Under the pieces are notes generated by a model. The model was not told the origin of the DNA. It made no database searches and saw nothing but the letters and a program-made list of their open reading frames with translations. Source: Helicobacter turcicus (GTDB lineage Bacteria > Campylobacterota > Campylobacteria > Campylobacterales > Helicobacteraceae). Taken from it: DNA of 64,000 bases. The position numbers were made by a program, and so were the translations under genes. The DNA lies in NCBI RefSeq assembly GCF_019711685.1, contig NZ_JAIGYQ010000006.1, forward strand, positions 1 through 64,000. Direction: 5' to 3'. Numbering within the stretch: the stretch's first letter is position 1; each line of letters opens with the position of its first letter. Shown piece by piece: positions 47,709 to 54,465 of this stretch.

Positions 47709-48647
47709 TTATTTGTGATGTTCAATGTATTCAATCGCACCAAGTGCCGCTGTTGCACCATCTGCTGCCGCACACACAACTTGTTTTGATGCATCTACAC
47801 GCAAATCCCCTGCAACAAACAATCCTGAAATATTTGTTTCCATTTTAAGATTAACAAGTGCTTCTCCATACTCACTAAGCGCACAAAGGCTATGACCATC
47901 TTCTTGCATTAGCACTGCATTATTAACCTTATAACCAATCAGCACAAAAAGGCATGCAATATCAAGTTTCTTTTCGCTTCCATTTTCTAAATTTTTAAGT
48001 TGCAATCCTGTAACCCCAGAGCTATCACCTAAAATCTCATCAATCCCATAAGGCGTTAAAAACTCAATTTTTGATTCTTGTTTTGCACGTTCTACGGTAA
48101 CAGGAGACGCACGAAACTCATTTCTTCTGTGGATTATAGTAACTTTAGAGCAGATTTTTGCAAGATAAATCGCCTCTTCAATTGCCGTATCTCCACCACC
48201 TAAAATCGCAACTTCTTTATTTTTATAGAAGAATCCATCGCAAGTCGCACAAGAGCTAACGCCTTTGCCCCAGAATACATCTTCACCTTTTACACCGGAT
48301 TTTTTTGGACTCCCGCCTGTTGCGATAATAACAGATTTAGATTCTACCTCTTTGCCATCACTTAGAAGGATTCCAAAATGATTACCTATCTTTTTAACAC
48401 GAACAACCTCTGCCATTTCATGTTTTAATCCAAAGCGGAAGCATTGTTCTTGCCAAGGCATCATAAAGTCAAATCCGCTTTTAACCTCTGCAACGCCCGG
48501 GTAATTCTCCATTTCACTACTTGAAGTGATCTGTCCACCGGGCATTCCCCTCTCAAACATCACAACATCTTTTAAACCGCCTCTTGTTGCGTATAATCCA
48601 GCACTCAATCCAGCAGGACCACCACCGATAATTGCTAATTCTAACAT
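47709..48647 (-). CDS. trxB: Thioredoxin reductase
   Basis: This 312-residue NADPH-dependent flavoprotein reduces thioredoxin. The FAD motif is [19 protein letters not shown] near residue 6, the redox pair is CATCDGFF near residue 134, the NADPH motif is [16 protein letters not shown], and [14 protein letters not shown] is near the end. The start overlaps the stop of the small thioredoxin-like gene (ATGATG), which in turn follows trxA, so the three are coupled. Confidence 0.95.
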   Translation of the reverse strand: MLELAIIGGGPAGLSAGLYATRGGLKDVVMFERGMPGGQITSSSEMENYPGVAEVKSGFDFMMPWQEQCFRFGLKHEMAEVVRVKKIGNHFGILLSDGKEVESKSVIIATGGSPKKSGVKGEDVFWGKGVSSCATCDGFFYKNKEVAILGGGDTAIEEAIYLAKICSKVTIIHRRNEFRASPVTVERAKQESKIEFLTPYGIDEILGDSSGVTGLQLKNLENGSEKKLDIACLFVLIGYKVNNAVLMQEDGHSLCALSEYGEALVNLKMETNISGLFVAGDLRVDASKQVVCAAADGATAALGAIEYIEHHK

Positions 48648-49135
48648 CATTTCTCCTTATTTTCTGTTTTAAAATTAATAACTTTGTAAAATCCAAAATC
48701 TTTTAAATGCGTGTATTCCATAGGATTCTTTGCATCTTGTTTCATAATAAAACATTGTGGTAATGCTCTTATATTGAACCCATGAATTAATTTTAGCATT
48801 AAACTGCTTGAAATTCGCACTAATTTAAAATTTTTTTCTTTAAAAATATTTTGTCCTTGCTGATAAAAATCAATAGCTAAAAGTGGAATCCCATTTTGCA
48901 GTTGTTTTTGCAAAAATGCCTCTTGTTCTTTTAAAAAGCTATTATAAATGCACACATTGTAACGTTGTGATTCTGGCATAAAAAGACTTACGCCCTCTTT
49001 TGTATAAGTATAAAAGGAATCTTGTGTGAAATTAATCTTTATCGTAGAAGTGAAAGAATATTGATAATAAACAAACGCACCCACCATAAAAGCAATGAAG
49101 AATGCAATAGGAAGTTTTGGGCAGCACTTCTTCAC
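48647..49135 (-). CDS. Membrane-anchored protein of the trx operon, unknown function
   Basis: This 162-residue protein has one N-terminal span ([21 protein letters not shown]) and a periplasmic domain. The domain alternates strands and helices ([37 protein letters not shown]), and the cis-proline-like ALPQCF suggests a remote thioredoxin fold, but no CxxC is present. It sits between trxA and trxB and overlaps trxB by 1-4 bp, which hints at a redox role. I do not recognise the family. Confidence 0.55.
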   Translation of the reverse strand: MKKCCPKLPIAFFIAFMVGAFVYYQYSFTSTIKINFTQDSFYTYTKEGVSLFMPESQRYNVCIYNSFLKEQEAFLQKQLQNGIPLLAIDFYQQGQNIFKEKNFKLVRISSSLMLKLIHGFNIRALPQCFIMKQDAKNPMEYTHLKDFGFYKVINFKTENKEK

Positions 49136-49174
49136 ACTGCCCTCTTTTGCTCCAAAAATAGAGAATCTACAAGA

Positions 49175-49492
49175 TTATAATAAACCATCAATCTTATCTT
49201 TAAAAGCTTGCTCATTTGATGCGCCAATCATTTCATCTACTTTTTCACCATTTTTATAGAAGTAGATTGTAGGGATTGAGCGGATTCCAAATTTTGAGGC
49301 TAAGACTTGTTGCTCATCTGTATTAACTTTGCAAATTTTTACTTTTCCGCTGTATTCTTCTGCAAGTTTGTCAATCACAGGAGCAATCATTCTGCAAGGT
49401 CCACACCATGGTGCCCAAAAATCTACCATCGCCACACCTTCTTTGATTGTCTCTTCAAAGTTCTGCTCTGTTAATTCAATATAACCAGCCAT
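49175..49492 (-). CDS. trxA: Thioredoxin
   Basis: This 105-residue thioredoxin has the active site WAPWCGPCRM near residue 29, the cis-Pro strand IRSIPTIYFYKNG near residue 74, and the usual Asp in MVDFWAPW. It supplies electrons to Tpx and other reductases. AAGGAG precedes the ATG. It is the first gene of trxA-(48647)-trxB-dapB-purF. Confidence 0.97.
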   Translation of the reverse strand: MAGYIELTEQNFEETIKEGVAMVDFWAPWCGPCRMIAPVIDKLAEEYSGKVKICKVNTDEQQVLASKFGIRSIPTIYFYKNGEKVDEMIGASNEQAFKDKIDGLL

Positions 49493-49623
49493 AATTTTCT
49501 CCTTATACTATTAAAAATATCTGCGCATTATACAAACAATTACTTAAAAAAATAAAAACTTTTCTAATTAGATTCTGTAAATAAATTTTTTAATAGAAAT
49601 CTAAAAATTATGTTACTTTTTAT

Positions 49624-50922
49624 CTAGTGCATAATTTCAATAAGTTTCTGCACACTCTCTTCATAAGAGATTGTTGCATTACAATCCTGCTTTAGATACT
49701 CTTCCATTGCGCCTTTTTTAGCAATAGCTTCATCTAAATCCTTATCGCTTCCTGCTTGGTATGCGCCGATTCTTATTAGCACTTCATTTTCTTTTAGCAT
49801 AGCATACAAACGGCGAAATTTTCTAGCAGCTTCAATATGCTCCTTATTTGCCACATCTCCCATTAATCTTGAAGCAGAATTTAGCACATTAATAGGAGGA
49901 TAGATTCCAAAATCCGTTAGAGAACGATCTAACACAATATGTCCATCCAAAATACTCCGACTTTGATCAGCAATAGGATCGCTCATATCATCGCCTTCAA
50001 CCAAAACCGTAAAAAAAGCAGTAATAGAACCTTGCCCTTCTTCTTTTCCTGCACGTTCCATAAGTTGCGGCAAAAGTGTTAGGACTGATGGAGGATAACC
50101 CTTGCTTGTTGGTGGCTCCCCTAATGCTAGTCCAATCTCTCTTTGTGCCATTGCAAAGCGCGTTACAGAATCCATCATAAAAAGCACATCTTCACCCATT
50201 GCTTTAAAATACTCCGCCACACTCATTGCAGCAAATGCACCATATTTACGCATTAGCGGAGAATCATCACTAGTTGCGACAATTAACACCGTATTTGTCA
50301 AATCTCCACCTAAGTTTTTCTCCACAAACTCTGGCACTTCACGTCCACGCTCACCAATGAGTGCGATAACTTTGATTTTTGCCACCGCTCCGCGCACAAT
50401 CATTCCCATTAAAGTAGATTTTCCTACCCCACTTCCTGCGAAGATTCCAAGCTTTTGTCCTTTGCCGCAAGTTAATAAACCATCAATGCTTTTTACCCCA
50501 ACGTTAAAGATTTCATTAATCATTCCCCTTTTCATTGCTTCAATAGGTGCGCGGATAATTGGCATAGCTCCCTCTGCTCTAATTGCACCTTTACCATCAA
50601 TCGCCTCTCCTAAAGGGTTTATCACACGTCCTAAAACCTCTGGACCCACTGGTATTTGTAGCCCACGCATATTGAGATAGACTTTATCGCCTACTTTTGT
50701 GCCTTCGATAAATGAAAAAGGCGTGATTTTGAAGCTATCTTTCTCAAGCGTGGTAACCATTCCCATACTTTGATTGCCCTCACTTATGATTCTTACAATA
50801 TCGCCAATACGTGGAGAAAGCCCATTTGCTAATAAGAACCCCTGCTCAACTTTGGTAACTAGCCCAAAAGCTGGTGAGAGATTCAAGCCATTTAAGCGTT
50901 CGCGTAAATTCCCTAAAGCCAT
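49624..50922 (-). CDS. fliI: Flagellar export ATPase FliI
   Basis: This 432-residue F1-like ATPase powers the flagellar type III export gate. Walker A is FAGSGVGKSTLMG near residue 162. ALIGERGREVPEF and the Walker B strand VLFMMDSVTRFAMAQREIGL follow. The segment PPTSKGYPPSVLTLLPQLMERAG separates it from F1-beta proper. The N-terminal barrel starts at LSPAFGLVTKV. It is alone here, not with other fli genes. Confidence 0.95.
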   Translation of the reverse strand: MALGNLRERLNGLNLSPAFGLVTKVEQGFLLANGLSPRIGDIVRIISEGNQSMGMVTTLEKDSFKITPFSFIEGTKVGDKVYLNMRGLQIPVGPEVLGRVINPLGEAIDGKGAIRAEGAMPIIRAPIEAMKRGMINEIFNVGVKSIDGLLTCGKGQKLGIFAGSGVGKSTLMGMIVRGAVAKIKVIALIGERGREVPEFVEKNLGGDLTNTVLIVATSDDSPLMRKYGAFAAMSVAEYFKAMGEDVLFMMDSVTRFAMAQREIGLALGEPPTSKGYPPSVLTLLPQLMERAGKEEGQGSITAFFTVLVEGDDMSDPIADQSRSILDGHIVLDRSLTDFGIYPPINVLNSASRLMGDVANKEHIEAARKFRRLYAMLKENEVLIRIGAYQAGSDKDLDEAIAKKGAMEEYLKQDCNATISYEESVQKLIEIMH

Positions 50923-51020
50923 TACAAACTCTTTTATAAAAATGTGGCAAAATTTTAATATATTTTTACTAAAATTTCAGCTTTAGTGCATGAAGCACAA
51001 ACTTCAATAAAAGGTTTAAA

Positions 51021-51905
51021 ATGCCTAAAATTAGCATATTTGGTGGCGGAGCTTGGGGCAGTGCGCTGCATTTTGCTTTCAAAGAAAAAAATTCCGCCTT
51101 TATCATCTCGCGCAAAAATCTAAATTCCACAGCGCAAATTACCCAAATGCAAGCTCAAGATAGTGATTATTTTGTCGTAGCAATTGCAAGTTCAGCACTG
51201 CATTTGTGGCTTAGCTCCAATCCTTTACCAAAAAATGCTAAGATTTTAGTCGCTTCAAAAGGAATCGCAAATGGACAATTTGTGAGCGAAATCTTTGAAT
51301 CCTTTTATCCTAAAGCACATCTAAGCTACCTTGCAGGACCAAGCTTTGCAAAAGAAGTGCAAAACGCCTTACCTTGCGCACTAAATATCCATTCAAAATC
51401 AAAGAAACTTGCAAAAGAATGGTGCGCACTTTTTCCTAGTTTTATCAAGCCTTATGTTTCTTTAGATATTGCAGGAGGTGAGATTGGTGGGGCTTATAAA
51501 AATGTCATTGCTATTGCAAGTGGAATCTGTGAGGGTTTAGGTCTAGGACATAATGCTCGTGCTTCTCTAGTTGCTAGAGGTTTGGTTGAAATGACACGAT
51601 TTGGCAAGTTTTTTGGAGCACATGATTCCACATTTTTAGGACTCTCGGGTGCTGGAGATTTGTTTTTAACTGCAAATTCCAAGTTATCGCGCAATTTTCG
51701 CGTAGGGCTTTATCTCGCGCAAGGAAAAGGATTGCAAGAAATCTTAGAAACACTAGGAGAAGTTGCAGAGGGAGTAAAGACTTCAGAGGAGATTTACGCA
51801 CTCGCAAACAAACACAATATCTACACACCTATTGCAAAAGAGGTGGCACTTATCATTCAAGGCAAAAATCCAAAGCAAAGTCTATTAGACTTGATGCAAA
51901 GTTAG
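51021..51905 (+). CDS. gpsA: Glycerol-3-phosphate dehydrogenase [NAD(P)+]
   Basis: This 294-residue GpsA makes sn-glycerol 3-phosphate for phospholipids. The cofactor motif is ISIFGGGAWGSALHFAF near residue 4. The catalytic Lys is in GGAYKNVIAIASGICEGLGLG near residue 156, and LSGAGDLFLTANSKLSRNFRVG is the substrate-binding segment. It is slightly shorter than the E. coli enzyme, as usual in Campylobacterota. It is divergent from fliI. Confidence 0.95.
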   Translation: MPKISIFGGGAWGSALHFAFKEKNSAFIISRKNLNSTAQITQMQAQDSDYFVVAIASSALHLWLSSNPLPKNAKILVASKGIANGQFVSEIFESFYPKAHLSYLAGPSFAKEVQNALPCALNIHSKSKKLAKEWCALFPSFIKPYVSLDIAGGEIGGAYKNVIAIASGICEGLGLGHNARASLVARGLVEMTRFGKFFGAHDSTFLGLSGAGDLFLTANSKLSRNFRVGLYLAQGKGLQEILETLGEVAEGVKTSEEIYALANKHNIYTPIAKEVALIIQGKNPKQSLLDLMQS

Positions 51906-52022
51906 AGCCCAGCTCAACTAGTTCCAAATATTCTACTTTAAATATCTGTTTAAGCATTATTTTGTCTATTGGCTACCAAAGTTAATATAAGCCTACATTC
52001 TAGAGAATTGATGAAATTTTGA

Positions 52023-52028
52023 TATAAT
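52023..52028 (+). promoter_or_regulatory. -10 box of peptide locus A
   Basis: TGATATAAT (TATAAT at 52023-52028) is an extended -10 box preceded by AAATTT. A transcript would start near 52035, giving a leader of about 44 bases. Its 5' end AATTGCTTAAGG (52032-52043) is perfectly complementary to CCTTAAGCAATT at 52195-52206 in its own 3' region. Confidence 0.6.
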
Positions 52029-52078
52029 CTTAATTGCTTAAGGAGAAATCTCTTTGCTTGATAAGGAAGGAGGTTTTG

Positions 52079-52144
52079 ATGTTGGAAGTAGCATTGATTT
52101 TAATCTTGCTAATTGTGCTTATCCAAGCCCTAAAGCTTAAATAA
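52079..52144 (+). CDS. Locus A: 21-residue hydrophobic peptide, possible type I toxin
   Basis: The frame reads MLEVALILILLIVLIQALKL and ends with one more Lys. It is a single membrane span with a basic end. AAGGAGG five bases before the ATG is among the strongest ribosome sites in the window. A strong hairpin (GTGCTTAT at 52115-52122 with ATAAGCAC at 52141-52148, inner AAGC/GCTT) covers the last codons and the stop. The transcript's 5' and 3' ends are complementary over 12 bases. A convergent promoter would produce an antisense RNA across the gene. These are hallmarks of type I toxin mRNAs. I do not know this peptide from any named family. Confidence 0.6.
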   Translation: MLEVALILILLIVLIQALKLK

Positions 52145-52167
52145 GCACCCTTAAAAAAACCACTTTA

Positions 52168-52173
52168 ATTATA
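52168..52173 (-). promoter_or_regulatory. Antisense promoter of locus A
   Basis: TATAAT on the minus strand lies 24-29 bases beyond the peptide's stop. A transcript starting near 52161 would run leftward over the peptide gene and its ribosome site. This is the expected position of a type I antitoxin RNA. Confidence 0.5.
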
Positions 52174-52213
52174 AAGTCTCTACACTAAGGAGAGCCTTAA
52201 GCAATTCATTTTT

Positions 52214-52256
52214 ATCAAGTCTAGGTGTAGGGGCTTGATTTGTGTTACTTTTTAAA
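52214..52256 (+). terminator. Probable terminator of the locus A mRNA
   Basis: ATCAAG (52214-52219) pairs with CTTGAT (52234-52239) around a GTGTAGGG-containing loop, followed by T-rich sequence ending TACTTTTTAAAG. Confidence 0.5.
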
Positions 52257-52368
52257 GAATCGCAAATTTGAAAATCAATAAAAAAGAGTTTCTAAGCAAG
52301 AAAATAAAAAAATCGTAAAAATTTGAAAATCAATAAAAAAAGAAGTTTTAAGTAAGTAAAAGGGAGGA

Positions 52369-52386
52369 GAATCCCAAAAGGGATTC
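52369..52386 (-). terminator. Porin terminator hairpin
   Basis: GAATCCC-TTTT-GGGATTC is a perfect 7-bp stem just after the porin stop on the minus strand, followed by TCCTCCCTTTTACTT. Confidence 0.7.
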
Positions 52387-52398
52387 TTAACAGAGAAA

Positions 52399-53784
52399 CT
52401 AGAAAGAGTATTTTACTTCTACTCTTGCTCTATTTCTGTCTTCATCGTTGTTGCTAGTTGCTGTTTTATGTTTATCATTTGTGCTTAGCATTGCATAGAA
52501 TGCAGAGATGTTTAAGTTTTGATTGTGTTGCCAACTGATTGTTGGAGTAATTTCTGTAAAATCAACCTTTCTATCAGAAAGATTATTTCTAGGATTATCT
52601 ATAGTATTCTTACCATAAACACCCTCTAAACCTACTCTTAGTCTATTATCCACTAAGCCATAGCTAACTGCGCCATAGAAGACATTAAGAGTAGTCTCAT
52701 GACCATAGATATCAGAATTAACACCATAGAATTGACCTAACGCTTTACCTAGACCAAATGTTACACCTGTTGTTTCATTTTGCCACCAGATTTTACCAGC
52801 TTTTGCTAATGCACCTTCATCATCAAATAGTGCAACAACTCCGTCTTGGAAGTTTGTGATATAGCCTAGTTTCACATCTAGTGGAATGCTATAGTTATTT
52901 GTGAAATCCGCACCAATTTGGAAAGAAAGCACATCATTTGCTTGAGGAAGACCTCTTCTTTCGGGATTATTAGGGTTTCCAGCTAAAGCTTGAATAATAC
53001 TACCTTCTCCATTGTTAAGTTTTGCGAAAGCATATTGCAATTTAGCATTCAATAAGCTTCCTTTGTATGCTAACTCTAAGAAAGCAGAAGCATCTACGAT
53101 ATCATCTACGATAAAGCCCCAGGCTTGCGCACCGATATTACCATAAGCTGTATCTACACCATAGATTGCTGCTAAAGTGTAAAGTGGCTTATCTACTGAG
53201 CTATCACCATTTGGATTTCTCAGAGTATCAGTAGGGCCATATCCGGGTTGTAGATCATCTAAACTCCAAGAGTCAAATGCACCTGCTGCTAGAGTCAAGC
53301 CTGTAATGTCGCTATTTAGAGCTAGGATACCTGTTCCTCTATCATCTAACGGATCTGTTACAGGAGTGCCAAGACGTTGCTTACCGATGATTACAGTTGT
53401 TGCTGTGGAATCTGGAGTGATTGTCGCATAAAATGTGCTTACACCAAAATCTTTATCATTGCCGTCTTTTCCAGCACCAAGTCCAGAACCTGTTCCAATT
53501 CCACTTTTTCCATGGTTTACATTTTGGTCTTCGTTATTATAAAGCACACCCAAATTTAAAGCAACATTATTCACCACTGGAGTTTTGAAATCTGCTTGTG
53601 CTCTCCATCTGTGTGTAGCACCACCTTCAGTTCCATCATCAAATCTATCATCATTGTAGCGGTATCTTAAAAACCCACTTACATCTACACCCTTGATTGC
53701 CTCCTCTAATGGCTGCGCAAAACTTGCCGTAGAGAATGCGCCTAGTGCAACACTTGCTGCCAAACTTAATTTTAGAAATTTCAT
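52399..53784 (-). CDS. Major outer membrane porin (MOMP/PorA family)
   Basis: This 461-residue outer membrane protein has signal peptide MKFLKLSLAASVALGAFSTASFA (cut near residue 23). The mature start, QPLEEAIKGVDVSGFLRYRYNDD, is typical of Campylobacter-type major porins, and the chain ends in the Phe needed for barrel assembly (VEVKYSF). Alternating amphipathic strands and Gly/Asp-rich loops fit an 18-strand trimeric barrel. It is likely the most abundant outer membrane protein. Strong promoter, AAGGAG site and terminator are visible. Peptide locus B lies upstream and locus A downstream. Confidence 0.88.
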   Translation of the reverse strand: MKFLKLSLAASVALGAFSTASFAQPLEEAIKGVDVSGFLRYRYNDDRFDDGTEGGATHRWRAQADFKTPVVNNVALNLGVLYNNEDQNVNHGKSGIGTGSGLGAGKDGNDKDFGVSTFYATITPDSTATTVIIGKQRLGTPVTDPLDDRGTGILALNSDITGLTLAAGAFDSWSLDDLQPGYGPTDTLRNPNGDSSVDKPLYTLAAIYGVDTAYGNIGAQAWGFIVDDIVDASAFLELAYKGSLLNAKLQYAFAKLNNGEGSIIQALAGNPNNPERRGLPQANDVLSFQIGADFTNNYSIPLDVKLGYITNFQDGVVALFDDEGALAKAGKIWWQNETTGVTFGLGKALGQFYGVNSDIYGHETTLNVFYGAVSYGLVDNRLRVGLEGVYGKNTIDNPRNNLSDRKVDFTEITPTISWQHNQNLNISAFYAMLSTNDKHKTATSNNDEDRNRARVEVKYSF

Positions 53785-53829
53785 TCTAATCTCCTTATGT
53801 TAGGTAAAATTGTAAAAATTACAGGGTGC

Positions 53830-53835
53830 ATTATA
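53830..53835 (-). promoter_or_regulatory. -10 box of the porin gene
   Basis: TTGTATAATGCACCC on the minus strand has TATAAT at 53835-53830, preceded by T-rich sequence. A start near 53823 gives a leader of about 40 bases with AAGGAG before the ATG. Confidence 0.65.
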
Positions 53836-54079
53836 CAAGATTTTAAGCATAAAAAGCAAGTTTTCTGCCTAAAAAACAAAATTTTTTACTTAAATTTACT
53901 CACAATACCCCAACAACACCCTCTCTAAACAAAAAAACAACTCTCCACGCTCCCAAAAACTCCAATACCTAAGTAATGCACCGCGTTTGTTATTAAATAT
54001 TTAAGAAAACATTATTATTTATATTTTGAAGTTTTTTTCTAGTAAATAAGCAAGAGAGGTAAAGCAAGGGTAATTCATC

Positions 54080-54117
54080 GCTTAGGGGCATAGGTGCTTA
54101 TCCCTACACCCTAAAGC
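54080..54117 (-). other. Hairpin in the 3' region of the locus B mRNA
   Basis: On the minus strand GCTTTAGGG (54117-54109) pairs with CCCTAAGC (54087-54080) apart from one bulged T. The hairpin contains the element AAGCTTTAGGG-N7-ATAAGCAC (54119-54094). In locus A the antisense RNA carries the same two words with an N5 spacer. Confidence 0.5.
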
Positions 54118-54128
54118 TTCCTTAACTT

Positions 54129-54185
54129 CTAATATGCTAAGGTTGCAATTATGCAAATTAATGCTATAATTACGATGAATTTCAA
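54129..54185 (-). CDS. Locus B: 18-residue hydrophobic peptide resembling Ibs toxins
   Basis: A TTG start eight bases after AAAGGAGG opens a frame reading (M)KFIVIIALICIIATLAY and then a stop. The length, the Lys after Met, the run of Ile/Val/Leu and the Ala-Tyr end resemble the E. coli Ibs toxins of the Sib type I modules (as I remember them, MMKLVIILVVLLLISFSAY). In the leader, UUCUCC-AAAA-GGAGGA can fold so that it hides the ribosome site. A 10-bp hairpin (54218-54244) lies near the transcript's 5' end. An antisense promoter lies inside the coding frame. Similarity by eye only. Confidence 0.55.
   Translation of the reverse strand: MKFIVIIALICIIATLAY
54165..54170 (+). promoter_or_regulatory. 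Antisense promoter of locus B
   Basis: TGCTATAAT is an extended -10 box on the plus strand within the peptide gene. A transcript starting near 54177 would be complementary to the start codon, ribosome site and leader of the locus B mRNA. Confidence 0.5.
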
Positions 54186-54264
54186 TTTACTTTCCTCCTT
54201 TTGGAGAAGCAAATTTCCCTTAGTGAAGTCTCAATTCACTAAGGAATTCAACTTCACCGCACAA

Positions 54265-54270
54265 ATTATA
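54265..54270 (-). promoter_or_regulatory. Sense promoter of locus B
   Basis: TTGTATAATTTGTG on the minus strand has TATAAT at 54270-54265 after T-rich sequence, predicting a start near 54258 and a leader of about 73 bases before the peptide. Confidence 0.55.
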
Positions 54271-54465
54271 CAAGAAAAGTAAAGAATCTAAATCTAAAAA
54301 CTAGTATGTTCAAAACTCAATAAATCTTATAGAAATAGCAATAAATCAGAATTATCACAAGGCATTTTATTTTATCAAATGCTAGAATATGTTTAAGGTA
54401 TTATGGATTAGAATTTTTTATAAAGTTTGAGAATTTGAAGGAATATTCAAATTAAGAGCTAACTC

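Larger units (their letters stand above)
51906..52398. other. Intergenic region holding a small-peptide locus and the porin terminator
   Basis: Apart from the peptide locus (promoter, peptide, antisense promoter, terminator; listed separately), this stretch has an imperfect tandem duplication. AAATTTGAAAATCAATAAAA plus two further A occurs at 52264-52285 and again at 52318-52339, each followed by similar AAG-rich sequence. The porin terminator is at the right end. Confidence 0.6.
53785..54465. other. 681-base intergenic region upstream of the porin, contains locus B
   Basis: It holds the porin promoter at the left, peptide locus B with its own sense and antisense promoters in the middle (54080-54270), and AT-rich sequence elsewhere. 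I see no further coding frame. On the plus strand, 54094-54119 repeats an element found in locus A. Confidence 0.6.

Noticed and set aside
52264-52339. Possible CRISPR-like repeat pair (22 bases, 54-base period)
   Set aside because: Only two copies, AT-rich and imperfect beyond 22 bases, and no cas genes. A local tandem duplication explains it.
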